A stretch of DNA of 64,000 nt from Raphanus sativus (lineage: Eukaryota > Streptophyta > Magnoliopsida > Brassicales > Brassicaceae), in contig NC_079516.1 in the NCBI RefSeq assembly GCF_000801105.2, positions 15,128,001-15,192,000 of the forward strand, read 5' to 3'. Below the pieces are notes generated by a model, which saw nothing but the letters and a program-made list of their open reading frames with translations, was not told where the DNA came from and ran no database searches. A program made the position numbers and the translations under genes. Below, piece by piece: positions 51,820 through 63,779 of this stretch. The stretch's first letter is position 1; every line of letters begins with the position of its first letter.

Positions 51820-52373
51820 AGTCTAGTATTCTCTCTCAAGATAACGTTTTCACATCTCAAGCTAGACCTCAATAGTTGAACTACCACTGTGTGTGTTTTC
51901 AGTTTATGGGTTGAATGCATTGAAGAACCCAAAGGGTCCTTACTCATCATCAAACAACTTCTGTAAAAAAAAAGTGAGAAATCAAAAAATACACACTTAG
52001 TTTTCTGTGTGTAGATGCAGAATGATCTTCTTGTCTTCTGCTTCTGGAGATTTGTATTTTCCTTGACAGTCTTTTTTTTCTTTTAATCCTTTTAGTTTAA
52101 GTTAGTGCCACTTTTAGATTTTATTTCTCGCTCTTGTTTCATAAACATTTTTTGCATATCATCAAAACTTGTTCATTGGTGAAAAGAAATCAACTTTGCA
52201 CTGTATGAGTGCCAAAGGATTCACTCTTGTGCAAAAAGCACCATTAATCTTATTATTCAATAGTCAATGCTTATAACTTTCTATGTGACACCACTCTGAT
52301 CTCAATCCAAAAAGAATAACAATGTTCCGAACATGAAACTAATTTGGTATCAAGGATTGTTGTTGAATAATAA
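51820..52373. other. 3' flanks of TOPP8 and of the uL18-like gene
   Basis: Converging 3' untranslated regions. No additional coding sequence is seen. Confidence 0.6.
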
Positions 52374-52718
52374 TCAAAGCAACTTGACGCCAGCTTCCCT
52401 GACAGAATCGATGACAGCCTTGACTTTACCATGATACATCTGCTCTTTCTTCATGTGAATAGTAACAGCTGGAATATCTTTCATCAAGAGCCTTTCGCCA
52501 AGGAGTTTACCGATCTTTGAAGCAGCAGCCACGTCGCGTGTGACATTCATTGTCTCCCTCAATGCTTTCTCCTGTGAGCTAGCTGAGCAAGCCACCGTTG
52601 CTGTTGGTGAGTGGATGACTTGAGCGTGGACAAACTTGTTCGTGAAGTGCATCTTCAGGACGTAAGGTTTGAGGTAGTCGAAGAGACGGGGTGGCCTCAC
52701 TGCCAGTGGAATCACCAT
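52374..52718 (-). CDS. uL18 (L18p/L5e) family ribosomal protein, probably organellar
   Basis: An intact 114-residue ORF, MVIPLAVRPPRLFDYLKPYV ... VREAGVKLL. The middle block VHAQVIHSPTATVACSASSQ and the KIGKLLGERL helix match the uL18 fold that binds 5S rRNA in the large subunit. It is the length of the Arabidopsis single-domain protein At5g27820, thought to be the mitochondrial uL18. There is no obvious cleavable targeting peptide, so location is inferred. A probable leader intron runs from GTACGC at about 53,073 to a CTTCCTTTTAG acceptor at 52,735, ending 15 nt before the ATG. Confidence 0.88.
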   Translation of the reverse strand: MVIPLAVRPPRLFDYLKPYVLKMHFTNKFVHAQVIHSPTATVACSASSQEKALRETMNVTRDVAAASKIGKLLGERLLMKDIPAVTIHMKKEQMYHGKVKAVIDSVREAGVKLL

Positions 52719-53072
52719 CTTTCTAATTCTCTCTCTAAAAGGAAGTCTGTGAGAAACAAAAGTATAAACACTTCAAATGAGAAAATGCAATACTACAATA
52801 CATTATATCTAGAAATGATAAGTATATAGCTGAATGCTTTCCTGAACGAGAAAACAAAGCCTACGTTTATTTTATTTCTCAAGCAATTTGACTCCTTTCA
52901 GACATTTCATCGAACAGTTGGTGGATATCAGTTTGTGACTAAACTTTAATCATTGACAACCCTTCTACTCAAGCTGACTGAAACATAAAATGTTTTCATT
53001 CCTTTGTAAATCGAACAAATCATTACAAGAGAACATTCCAGTGTTCTACAGATTGAACCCAGATTTAGCGTA

Positions 53073-53190
53073 CCTGGAAAACAGAAAGCGAGGAGTCTAG
53101 TCTGGCTAGCGGAAGGAGAGAATGATACAACTAGTTGTTGGGGTTTAAATCAAAGAACTACAGTGAGCCCATTATCGGCCCATGTAGACT
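53073..53190 (-). promoter_or_regulatory. Promoter of the uL18-like gene with site II motifs
   Basis: Upstream of the probable leader exon are GGCCCA (53177-53182) and AGCCCA (53166-53171), site II-type elements common in plant ribosomal and mitochondrial protein genes, within about 100 bp of the likely transcription start. Confidence 0.5.
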
Positions 53191-53264
53191 GTAATTCTGG
53201 GTAGTGAGCACATTGTTTCTTTCTAATTTGAGTATTTCGACTAATCTTTTTTTTTTGAAGTAAT

Positions 53265-53316
53265 TTTGATTATGTTTTTTTTTCTTTTTTGCTAAACAGT
53301 AAATTTGATTATGTTT
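53265..53316 (-). repeat. Micro-insertion 9: 26 nt, T-rich run, 13-bp direct repeats
   Basis: TTTGATTATGTTT occurs at 53265-53277 and 53304-53316. The insert starts TTTTTTCTTTTTT and ends GCTAAACAGTAAA, so on the minus strand it is unique sequence followed by an A-rich tail at the repeat. Confidence 0.65.
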
Positions 53317-53329
53317 AAATAGCTAAACC

Positions 53330-54539
53330 AACCACATACCAAAAAAGTTAGGCTTCATCATGTGTCGTTTGTCTGATTGTTAGTCTCAAACAAAATCAAC
53401 TGCATCAATGTTGTAGTTTATTAGTTTCATCATTTATATAACAAAATTTTATTAATTGTTACATAGTGTAATACTCAATTACTATTAAAGCTCAAGTCCA
53501 AGCTAATCAAGTTTAGCCCAAAGTCCATATAGATAAAGTTCTCATCATGTAGATTTCATATAAATAGTATAAATAGAGTTGTATTAGCTTTGGCTGCGGT
53601 TCTAGCAGTCTCTATTTCCCATTTTATGAATATTAATCGAGAATCATTTTCATCTTAGTGACAGCTTAAGCTTCTTTCAGTTTCTTTACTTTCATTTGCA
53701 TAATAAAGTTCCCTTTGAGCTATTTATCTTTTGTGTCAATAAGCTCTTATGAGCAGAATTTATCTTGATTCTTGGTTTGAGTTTATCTACAAGTACTAGA
53801 TTTAAGTATATAGCATTTTTTTGGCTCAACAACTACTTCTCAATTTTTCATTGATTCCACATCGCAACAGTTTATCAAATTCAAAACGAGTCACAACAAA
53901 GAGTGTGACTGGTGGTTATACACAGAGTAAAATAGTGAAAATGAGAAAATATAAATTTACAAAACTTGAAATAAAACTTTCCATTTGTTTAAAACTGGAG
54001 AAGAAAATTACACTATCTTTATCAGTCTTTCTCCACTTTTAGAATAAATGAGTTGAAAACTTATTCCACTTAATTGACAAAAGGTTAAAACTCAAAATAA
54101 AAATTACAATTAAGTAAATATTTACTCTATAAAGTATATTCAGTCACACACTAAGCCACTCCATTTACTTCTCGAGGATAAAATACCAACCTGACATCAT
54201 TGAATGTGGAGAAGCATGTTTTTGATATCGCTGGAAACATGTTTGACACGGCCCATCTTCCTCACTAATGAGCAATGTAAACGAATAATTTGGAAGACTA
54301 CAGATCAAAGACAATGTTCATAACTTCAAATAATTCATTCAAAAAGATTTTCACAAGGTTCATTCTTATTTTTTGTTTTATTATATTATACAAGAATCCG
54401 TTATAAAGTTGTACCCTCCGGTGTTCCCCTTTTTTCTGTCTCCACAAGGACATGACAACATTACTTGCGTAATAAAACTGTGACCTTTATTTGATTTTCT
54501 CACTTTCTGAATCTCTATTTATTAATCTGTTAACAGAGG
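53330..54539. other. Intergenic sequence, possible LTR remnant
   Basis: 53,462-53,760 has features of a retroelement LTR (TG start, TATAAATAGTATAAATAGAG, T-rich downstream), but no matching second end or target duplication was found. A 73-codon ORF at 53821-54042 has no recognisable domain. Confidence 0.3.
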
Positions 54540-54574
54540 AAAGAAACAGAGGTCACAGAAGTGTGAGTGTGAGT

Positions 54575-54691
54575 TAATGGCAGTGAGAGTGAAAGAGAGA
54601 AAGTCCCCCGCTTTGTACGCCTCCACAGCCTTTCTTCTTTTTACCGTACACACAATCTACACGCTTGCATTCGTTTTTATGTCAATGACGT
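54575..54691 (+). CDS. Tentative 38-residue ORF with a hydrophobic segment
   Basis: The ORF runs MAVRVKERKSPALYASTAFL then a hydrophobic stretch (LFTVHTIYTLAFVFM) to TAA. The local sequence is less AT-rich. It could be a short membrane peptide, an upstream ORF or chance. No family is recognised. Confidence 0.2.
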
Positions 54692-54699
54692 AAGCAACT

Positions 54700-56066
54700 G
54701 ATTGTCTTTCGATAGTACCAGTCTTCTTTTTTTTTTTTGATCAAACCATTTCTTTTATATTACTACACTCCTCATGCTCTCTTTTCCAAGAAAATAAAAA
54801 ATAAAACAAGGTTACCGAATATATATCCAGTGTTTACATATAAATAAGAAAACAGATTTTGTCTGTCAGAGTTAACAGCAGTCTTGAAACTTGAATATTC
54901 CGATTCGTTTTTAAAGTAACATAGTTCCATGACGAGAAATTCAAAAATATAATACTTTTTTATCGCAGTTTCAATAGAATTCTATTTAGTTGAGTAATTT
55001 ATCTTAAACTTTTATAACTTTATCTCACAGTTAACTATATAAAAATCTTTACCAATGACTAAATATAGACATAAGTTTTGTATATAAGTGTTGTTGCATT
55101 ACAATATCACATTTTCTAATTTTCTATTCCCATTCGTGTGCATAATTTCGTACCATTGCCAACCGAAGTAACAATAAACTGGAGTAGCCATATCAATTAA
55201 TGTTTGATTACTTCTAATCGTTATTCTATATCCACGAGATATGTATTAAAATATAGAAAACGTAGGAATTAAGTAGTCCGATAAATATAAACATGGATCC
55301 CTGATGTAAATTATCTTCTAACCGTGGACGATGGCTTTGCCGTGAGGGTGAGACACACGTGTTGGAGTAGTAGAACACGTGCGAAAATATTATCAAAACC
55401 TATACTGATCGATCTCATTTATTCGCACGTGCCCTGCTTCTCCATCAAGTGTTACTCACCCATTACATTTCTCTTACATCAACTCCATATAGCTTCCATG
55501 GCCAGTCTAAGAAAGAAAGATATTTGCTTGTGTAGAAGAAGAGAGTTTAGATTAGAGTGTGTGAGACGGGAACTTCTGCTTGCTCGTTTACGTACATATA
55601 TAGCGGAGTGGACTTCAAGTGTTTTATGAAACGAGGCAAAACTCTAAAAAGGAGTGAGTATTTAACTTTTAAAAAAAAATCAGAGAGGAATTAAAATGAT
55701 TGAGTCTTGAAGTGGGATTTCTTTAAATGTGGATAAGAAGTAAAATAGCTATCATATCACCAAATCTCTCATTTCTTTAAATGATATTTTTATTTTCTTT
55801 GTCAAATTTAACATGTCTACATAGATTCGAAAAACGAGTCTCGCAATTGATAACTACGTAGTAGAAAGCAGTAACTAAAGAGAATTATGAAAAAAATAGT
55901 AAAAATAATAATAATAGTAAAATAGTCAATATGTAGACCAACTTGTGTTTGGGTTGAATTGATTATGCAAAAAAAAAAACAGAAATGACCTTAGACCATG
56001 AGAGAAGAAATCAGGTTATCGGTTTACGACTGGACAACATTGGGTAGCTTGTAAATACAGTAATAA
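54700..56066. other. Intergenic sequence with a balanced-composition patch at 55.3-55.6 kb
   Basis: Mostly AT-rich. The patch at 55,320-55,630 contains two CACGTG-like motifs (ACACACGTGTTGG, AACACGTGCG) and an ORF listed separately. No confident gene. Confidence 0.35.
55498..55629 (+). CDS. Tentative 43-residue basic ORF
   Basis: Starts ATGGCC in a good plant initiation context and encodes MASLRKKDICLCRRREFRLE then a Leu/Arg-rich helix-like part ending TSSVL. A longer in-frame ORF starts at 55324. GATAAATATAAAC at 55,279-55,291 could be a TATA box. High Arg and Cys content is unlike random AT-rich DNA, but I recognise no family. Confidence 0.25.
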   Translation: MASLRKKDICLCRRREFRLECVRRELLLARLRTYIAEWTSSVL

Positions 56067-56553
56067 CTAGGTGATAACCTGCGTATTGCGCAGGGTGAAC
56101 AAATTAAAACGATATAATTATCAAATTATAAGTATTAAAAGGTAAAAAGTTATAATAACAAATAATACATGTTATATGACTCAATGATGTAATAATTTTT
56201 GATATAGAGATCGATTAAAAACAAACAGTTTGGACTTTCCATATACTATGTTATCAGGATTGAACAAAAATAAAATAATCAAGAGTAACAATCTTCCTAA
56301 TAAACTAATATGTTAAGTTTTTTCACAATTTTATATTGTTTCGCCGAATCCTTAAAAATAAAATAAAAAAATAAATGTAATCTGATTAATAATAATAGTT
56401 GCCAAAATTAAGTGGACAGATCATGACTTACAGGTAAAAATATAGAGAGCCATTATTATGACACATATTTTTTGGCTTCAAGTTAGAGATGAAATTCATG
56501 GCACTCTTTTTATGTTTTCTGTTCTCAGTTGTGATACCGTACCTAGAAGTTAG

Positions 56554-56554
<1 letters not shown>

Positions 56555-56597
<43 letters not shown>
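56555..56597. repeat. (TA)n microsatellite
   Basis: A run of about twenty TA units followed by a short interrupted TACATATAATATATA tract. Confidence 0.9.
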
Positions 56598-56599
<2 letters not shown>

Positions 56600-56919
56600 T
56601 ATATATCATTGTTAGGGTTTAGACCGCCTCAATTCAATCCGAGAATCAATCCGAAAAAATCTCTTATTGTTCGATCTATTTTTAATTTTTTTGAAAAGTA
56701 TTATGTAAGGAAATAAAATATAGGTTATAACATTAAAAATTATATTTGACTAAAATGTTGATTTAAAAGTTTCTTATTACTATTAATGTTGATTTTAGAA
56801 TCATCATAAATGTGACCATGTTTAACTTTTATTTAACTATTACTTAACCGGATTTGAGTTTTATATATTAACTAAATTAACTCTTATTACTATTAATGTT
56901 AATTTTGAAACTAAAATTC

Positions 56920-56990
56920 TTGGTGCTTACGTTAAAGAACTTCGTTTTTAATTTAATATTAAAAAAAAAAAAAAATTGGTGCTTACGTTA
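56920..56990 (+). repeat. Micro-insertion 10: 41 nt with A15 tail, 15-bp direct repeats
   Basis: TTGGTGCTTACGTTA occurs perfectly at 56920-56934 and 56976-56990. The insert is AAGAACTTCG plus an AT-rich stretch and about fifteen A abutting the second repeat. Confidence 0.8.
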
Positions 56991-57847
56991 TATATTAATA
57001 GATCGTCAACTCCTCCTTAATGTAACCATAAAATGGGGTGCAGCCTAAAACAATATGATTCGAAAAGATTAGAATAACTTGGGCTAGAAGGTGAACATTA
57101 AGACTAACCTTAATTCGGTGATGTGATCTAACACCTTCCTTTTTATACGACTATATTGTCCATTTGAAATGGAGTGCAGCCTAAAACAATATGATTCGAA
57201 AATATTGAATACACAATCTAAATTTCTTGTATAAAACAATTTAACTCTCATTCAAAGACAACTACCCATAATCGACTCCTCAATAATGAATGGTTGTAGA
57301 TGTATATTATTATTCTTTTAGATGGTGATATGAGTTACCAAAACCGCAACTCATAAAATATCCTAAATTTAAGAAAAATGGATGTTTCACCAATCACGGT
57401 ATCAATGACTTTGATTGCGTAATTTTATTTTTTCAAAGATTTATTTATATGGCTTCCAATAGTAATAATTTAATGCATGATATTTTTATTTGTTTTAATA
57501 TTAATCTATTATATAGATTTAGGATTTCGCCATTGATACAAAAATAAAACCATGTTTTAGTCTATGATATGTAATTGTATGTGGAACATATGTAAAATTA
57601 AAACAAAATACAAAGTTTGTATTTTTTCCTACTATATGTTAGCATTCTCTTATTCGACAACCTCAAATAGTCTCTCACGCCTAATAATAACCGTAGAGTA
57701 TTTTAGGAAAAGTAAAACGTAAGGTTTTAATGTGGCATTTAAAGTGGCTGATTTAATTTCTTTCGTTAGGAAACATAAAATTTTGTTTAGTACATTAGTC
57801 TATGTATAATGTTATTAGTCAGTGATAAATTGCGTATATGTCTAATG

Positions 57848-58440
57848 ATACCAAAAAAAATAACAATGTACTACTATATTATTAAGGTCTTATAATTTAA
57901 TAATACAATGAAAATATTGTATACCAATATAGAAACTATAAAATTTAAATAGAAAATAAGCAAAGTTTGTATGTGATATTAAAAAGGGGGATAAATTACT
58001 TACATAACTACATGATGATACTTAAAGACCACCGATGATACTAAAAGATCACAATGACTCAATTATAACACCAATCATACAATCATTTGACCATATAGTT
58101 CCTAAAAAAATTGGCTACACCAATAATGCAATCATTTTATTGTGATTGGTTCGTATATATGATTAACTGCACTTAATAGGCATTGTAGTAATGAATGATG
58201 ATTTTTTGAAGTTTATATAGTAATGAATTTTATATATTACTTGCTCGCCAATGATACAAAAAATAACAATGTACTAATATATTATTTAAGGTCTAATTTA
58301 ATAATACAATGAAAATATTGTATACCAGTATATAAACTATAAATTTTAAATAGAAAATGAGCAAAGTTTGTATGTGATATAATATAAGTATGAATTACTT
58401 ACATAATTACATTATAAGGTCTTATAATTTAAGTATAATG
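57848..58440. repeat. Two-copy tandem duplication, period ~403 bp
   Basis: AATAACAATGTACTA near 57859 recurs near 58262. Both are followed by TAATAATACAATGAAAATAT, then AGCAAAGTTTGTATGTGATA and a TTACTTACATAA block. It lies inside the candidate long Helitron. Confidence 0.75.
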
Positions 58441-58946
58441 ACATTTTAATCTATGTCAAACGATATTTTTTAAAAAGATTGATATAATATACATGATAGC
58501 TCGAATATCATAGACTTGTTGTAGTAGAATATCGTGAGATAACCTGATGATATTTTGATCGGGTTATCACTTAGACTTGTGTTATATAACGTGAGATAAC
58601 CTAATGATTGTAGTAGAATAATATATTGTTGTAACATGAGATAAACATATGCTCCTATATCGTGGAAGTTCATTACTCTAATAATATACACGAGATTGTA
58701 TATATACATACGGTAAAATTAACTTGGTAGATAATTTCATAGGTAAATAGGTAAACATATATAACAACATAGTAACTATGAATAACGCCAATGAGTGTTA
58801 CGATCCAAGTATTATAGCAGTATTGAGAAGGAGAAAAGGGTGTGGAATTGTTGCAATGAGGATGTCGTATTTATATATGAAAGCTGATTAGGTCTAGTGC
58901 TCCAATCAAAACACAATCAAATAAACGTATTCAATCAAGCGTAATA

Positions 58947-60255
58947 TCTATACTATTAAAGTACAAGCACATTTGGATTTTTTACTAAACATGCCCTTTC
59001 TTTAACTCACATTGCTTATTTCATTAAGGGCAATCAAGTAATATTAATAACATATCTATATTGGGTCATTTTTTTTATCCAGCCCACTCCCCACATCAGA
59101 TCTTTTTTGGGTCATTTGGGCCGATCAAGAAATCATATCCAATTCTTATTTTTTCCTCCAAGTTCAAATAATTTATTTTCAACCATTCTTAATATTTTGT
59201 GTAGTGAAAAAAAAATAATCACTTAACTATTATGTTTTTTTCTTTTTAATATAACTTAAGCATTCATAAAAAATTTTGAATTTTTTCATTGAAAAGTATA
59301 AATCTTTATTAAGAGTATATAATTTTTTATCTAAAAAATTAACAACATAATAAAATTAAGTTATACCAACTTAGTTCATTAAAAATAAACTTTAATTTTC
59401 TAAACATAAATATTCATTAGACCTGAACGTTCGGGTACCCATTCGGATACGGATCGGTTTTTTCGGGTATCAGGTTTTTCGGGTTTTGAAATTAAACTCC
59501 ATTCAGATATTATAAAATTTTGGGTCGGGTTCGAGTCGGGTCTTTCCGGGTGAGTTCGGTTCTCATGCATAAGAACATGAAAATAACCAAATAACCAAAG
59601 TATCTAAAACGGGTTTGGTTATTTGTACTCAAAGTAACCAAAGTATCCAATTCAGTTCAAATTTTTGTATCCAAATTACTCAAAAGTAACCAAAAATAAC
59701 CAAAAATATCCAATATATACAGTTTTTTGGATAAACTTTTATCCAAACTATCATATTTTATCCAAAAATACTCAAAAGTATTGAAAATAACTACTATATT
59801 TAACTTATAATATTAATTTAAAATATTAAAATAATTATAAATATAATTATAACATAGATTTTAGATATATATTCACATTTCAGATATCTTCGGGTACTCA
59901 TTCGGTTCTCGGTTCGGGTCGGGTTCGGGACCGGTTCTTCGGATATAGCAATTTAGAACTCATTCGGATATTTACCCCGGGTCTGATCGGATTTGGAACC
60001 CTGATTTTCGGGTCGGTTTCAAGTTGGTTCTTCGGATCCGGATATTGTGCTCAGGCCTATACTCATTTGAAATGAAACACGATAAAGAAAAATAAAAGGC
60101 TTAAGTCTTTTATAAAAAAAACAAATATATGAAAATATGACATTTACTAAATATTTGTCAATTTTAAAAAAAATAAAGGAAAATAAATCCGCGCTGTAAT
60201 TAAAAAAAATAAAGGAAAATAAACCCGCGCTTTGAAAGCGCGGGTCAAAATCTAG
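58947..60255 (+). mobile_element. Non-autonomous Helitron, family 1, nested
   Basis: Starts TCTATACTATTAAAGTACAA after an A; ends CCCGCGCTTTGAAAGCGCGGG then TCAAAATCTAG before a T. Size 1,309 bp. 59,420-60,060 is a GGGTTCGGGT-rich degenerate tract. A 32-bp duplication at 60164-60195 and 60200-60231 repeats half of the terminal hairpin. Confidence 0.88.
59061..59117 (-). repeat. Micro-insertion 11: 35 nt, T-run, 11-bp direct repeats
   Basis: TTGGGTCATTT occurs at 59061-59071 and 59107-59117. The insert begins with a T run and continues ATCCAGCCCACTCCCC; on the minus strand it is unique sequence plus an A tail. It lies within the Helitron at 58947. Confidence 0.6.
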
Positions 60256-61209
60256 TTTGCACTTATTTGTAAAGAAGATTTAAATCTTCAATATGGCTGA
60301 CTCGGCTTGTTTCCTTTCTTACAACAAAAGGGATCGTCAAATAAGAGGATTAAGGAAATTATAGTATTTAAAATATCAATCACTGCCATGAATGGCATAC
60401 AGACCAATGTATATATTAAATGTTACAAAACTAAGGTGAATATATAAGACTTATAACGATGAATAGAAGGTGTATATCGTCTACATGGGATTTGGCATTA
60501 ATATAGAATGTACATTCTATATTTAACTGAGCATTAAACATGAAATTATTTTGAAAGCAATTTATCTTAATCTATATATTTTGTTGTCTATATCATAGTT
60601 TATGAACATAAATTTTTAAGATGTATGTGAAATATAAGATATGTTTATTGTATATACAATATTATTTATAAAAGGTCATTATTGTAGTCGCAGAGGTCAC
60701 AATATAACATACATCATTAGCTTAGAAGATATATTTTAAACTGAAACTAAATAATCGTCCAATAATAAATTTACATATTTGATCCATGACTTCTTACTTC
60801 GAGAATGATATTACTTTGATATTAATTATCATATTTGTGTTTGCTTAAAAAAATTGAATGATTAATACGCAATTAAATATAGTATGTAAATGGGATTTGG
60901 TACTAATTGAAACATATAACGATTTTGAAAACATACTTTCCATATCAGAGACAATCACGTCTTTCAATTAATACAGATGAATAATACATTTATTTTGATT
61001 TCGTATAATTAAGTATTAGGTCAATATCAGAAATAAGTTGGAATATATCAATGGCACACTAAGTAATAATTCTAGTAAGTTAAGGGTTTTATCAAATAGG
61101 GGTGAGAGTGAATGTGAGAGTGCCACCTAGGAAATGGCAATGTGTAAATAACACATAAAACAAAGGTTATTTTTTATGAGTGCTCCTAAAATAATATATA
61201 GGGGATATT

Positions 61210-61252
61210 TTGAGCATTGTTTTTTTTTTGTCAACGTATATTGAGCATTGTT
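61210..61252 (-). repeat. Micro-insertion 12: 19 nt, T8, 12-bp direct repeats
   Basis: TTGAGCATTGTT occurs at 61210-61221 and 61241-61252 around TTTTTTTTGTCAACGTATA. The second repeat overlaps the target duplication of the SINE just to the right. Confidence 0.75.
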
Positions 61253-61261
61253 AATAAAGTT

Positions 61262-61416
61262 TTTTTATCTAAAAGGATTAAACCCTGGTCAATGATGACA
61301 CAAACCTAACCTCCGGGTGGAGGTATAGTTCACGGATAGACTTTTTTCTGGACATTCAAATGAGCCGAAAGCAATAGCTCATATCCGTGTGGCTGGTGGG
61401 GTTTGAACCCGGGTTC
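61262..61416 (-). mobile_element. SINE with a 17-bp target-site duplication
   Basis: A 155-bp body of balanced composition is flanked by perfect copies of GCATTGTTAATAAAGTT (61245-61261 and 61417-61433). On the minus strand it begins with GAACCCGGGTTCAAACCCC, a B-box-like tRNA-derived motif, and ends TTAGATAAAAAA, a short A tail. The 5' head with the A-box is missing, so the copy is 5'-truncated, as is usual for target-primed insertion. Confidence 0.85.
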
Positions 61417-61433
61417 GCATTGTTAATAAAGTT

Positions 61434-61580
61434 AAGAATCTTTACTACGCAATGTATGTAATAGAGACAGAGTAAATATAGGTGACGAGTTTGGAGTCAG
61501 TTTTATGTCTACTTCCTGCCGCCGAATCCAAGTTCAAGTCTCACTATTTTTATTTTTCAATATTTACTTCATAGTGGCGT
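61434..61580. other. Spacer between the SINE and the CACTA element
   Basis: A short stretch with no coding. Its last three bases, CGT (61578-61580), are the candidate 3-bp target duplication of the CACTA element; the other copy lies outside the window. Confidence 0.4.
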
Positions 61581-62270
61581 CACTACAAGAAAACAGACGT
61601 ATACCGACGGACAAAACCGTCGGAATGTCGTCGGAATAGGGCTATTCCGACGACATTCCGACGAAAGTGGTCGTCGGTTTCAGTTGGTCGGAAAAAAAAA
61701 GTTCGTCGGAAATCCATCAGACAGTCCGACGATTATCTGACGGATAGCGATGAACCCGATTCTGACGGAGTTCCGACGCCCTTCCGATAAGGAATTCCCT
61801 CGGAATCCGTCGGAGTATTCCGATCACTGTATTCATCGGAAACTCATGATTCCGACGACGACAAAATGCATCAGAATATTCCGACGAACATAGTCGTCGG
61901 AAATTCCGACGAAAAGAGTTGTCGGTATATTCCGACGAAACATGTCGTCGGTATATTCCGACGAAAAACGTCGTCGGGATATTCCGACGAAAGGATCCGT
62001 CGGAATAATCCGACGACATGTTTCATCGGAATATACCGACGGAAAGGGTCGTCGGAATATACCGACGGACTAATTTCGTCGGAATTTCTGATATATATAT
62101 TTTATTAATTAAATTTATTTTATTATTATTTTTTAATTTTTAAAAATATTAAAATTAATTTAAACAAAAACTGAAATTAAGAAACTAATAATAATATTAT
62201 AGAAAATAAGTTTTAATACAATCTGAAAAAAAAAACATTTAGAAAGTTTTAAATTAAAAAACAAAAAAAA

Positions 62271-63754
62271 CTACTGATCCGGGAACAAACGATCCAACTT
62301 CTGCATTATCTCGAGGTTGGACTTCTTCTGATCCGCCAACTCAGCAAGGATTGTAGCATTCTGCTCCTCCAATGCTCCAATCCGTTGATCCTTGTTCTGT
62401 AGCTGCTCTAGAATCAATGGATCGGCGTACGGGACTTGAGATGAAGAAGTCGGACACGAAGAAGCACGACGGGCCAATCCTACCAAACGACCCTTTTTTT
62501 TAGGGACCGCCTAGAAAAAATTTAAGTTAGTAAAATATAGTAATAGAAAAAAATATAAAATTAATAAATAAAGTATTAAAAACAAATATAAGAATAGAAA
62601 AAAAAAATTACCTTTTCAACCAGCTCGTTGATTTGCAGTCGGGACATGTTGTTCGAAGCACCCGTAGAATCGTCGTCAGAAAGAGGCTGCTGAGAAGCTA
62701 GAAAAGCTTCTTTTTGAGATTCCACCATCTCAATGACCTCTCTGATCACCGGATCCTGAATTTCACCCGTCCCTTTGTTGGTGTACGCCTCCTTAATGAC
62801 GACGAGATGATCGACGGGATTACCATCGTTTTCTTGAATCTAAAAAAAAAAGTGTTAGGTAATGCATATAAAAAATTATTTAAGTAACTAGAAAGACAAA
62901 TAAAAAAAAAACTTACCAGTTGATCCTCCTTAGAGGACATACTGCAAGCGCCGAGGTTGTGCACGTAAATACCTTTCCCGCCACGATCGCTGTTCCGGTT
63001 GGCGGAGTTCTGTAGAGACTTCTCTATAGTCTCTTCCTTCTCCCAGTGCTGGATCAATTGGGTCCACACCGTCCCGCTAAGTAACCGGGGCTTCCTCTCA
63101 TCCAGCCATACTTGCTTCCACTCGTAGATCTGCTTCGTGTAGACGGTCTGGGCTTTGCGGCTGAATGCCTGACGGACTGTTTCCGTCAGGCCGGAGTCCC
63201 AAGTAAATTCTTGCTACAAAAAACACACAATTTGATTAGTACATATAAAATATATAAAAATTAAAAATGTTTTAAAAAAAAACTTAATAGTTACCGCGAA
63301 CTGACGAAACCACAGCTCGCGTTCCGCGGAAGGGATCGAAGTCCACTTGTCATATCCCGTCTGGAGCATCGAATACATCATCTGGGTGATGCTCCCGCTA
63401 ATCCCACTGGTCGACTTGTTGAACCTTTAAAAAAAAATGTTAGATTAAAAGGGAAAAAAATAATTGTACAAATGAAATAAAAATACTAACCAAGTCGAGT
63501 GTCCCATTCGTGGGTATTGTTCGAGAACCGGGAGATGCTCTCGACCTGGTTGTTGAACCAATATTTCAACTGGCATGACCCCCGGGTCATGTGGAGCGGC
63601 TGCAGGAGCTGGAGCGGGAGCCGGAGCGAAAGGAACCGAGTTTTGTTCGTGAGACGACGAACCCGATGCACGGGAACTGCTCACCGAACTAGCTCGGCCA
63701 CGGGGTGCGGAACGACGAGGTCGGACACGCCGACGAACACTCGAATCATCAGAC
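62271..63754 (-). CDS. CACTA Ptta/En/Spm-type transposon protein (TNP1-like), 5' part missing
   Basis: Five exons with GT-AG borders and consistent phase: 63754-63491, 63424-63295, 63213-62917, 62839-62612 and 62510-62271 (TAG stop), about 386 codons. The N-terminal part is low complexity (RRRVRPRRSAPRGRASS, Pro/Ala runs). The middle carries the plant transposase (Ptta) type sequence: FNKSTSGISGSITQMMYSML, WFRQFA, QEFTWDSGLTETVRQAFSRK and HNLGACSMSSKEDQL. The end has a coiled-coil-like helix (LEEQNATILAELADQKK). These proteins accompany the main CACTA transposase and bind subterminal repeats. The first visible exon starts in phase, so at least one more exon lies beyond 64,000. No stop or frameshift was found, so the copy may be young. 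Confidence 0.85.
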
Positions 63755-63779
63755 CTAGAAAATAAAATTAATATATTAG

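Larger units (their letters stand above)
56067..61205 (-). mobile_element. Candidate long Helitron, family 2, with nested insertions
   Basis: Minus-strand 3' end: CCTGCGTATTGCGCAGG hairpin then TTATCACCTAG at 56067, very similar to the end of the Helitron at 6139-7474. A matching start, TCCCCTATATATTATTTTAG, lies at 61205 on the same strand, with A and T flanks. If paired, the element is 5.1 kb including the family-1 Helitron at 58947-60255. The pairing is inferred and the ends could belong to separate copies. No Rep/helicase ORF was found. Confidence 0.5.
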
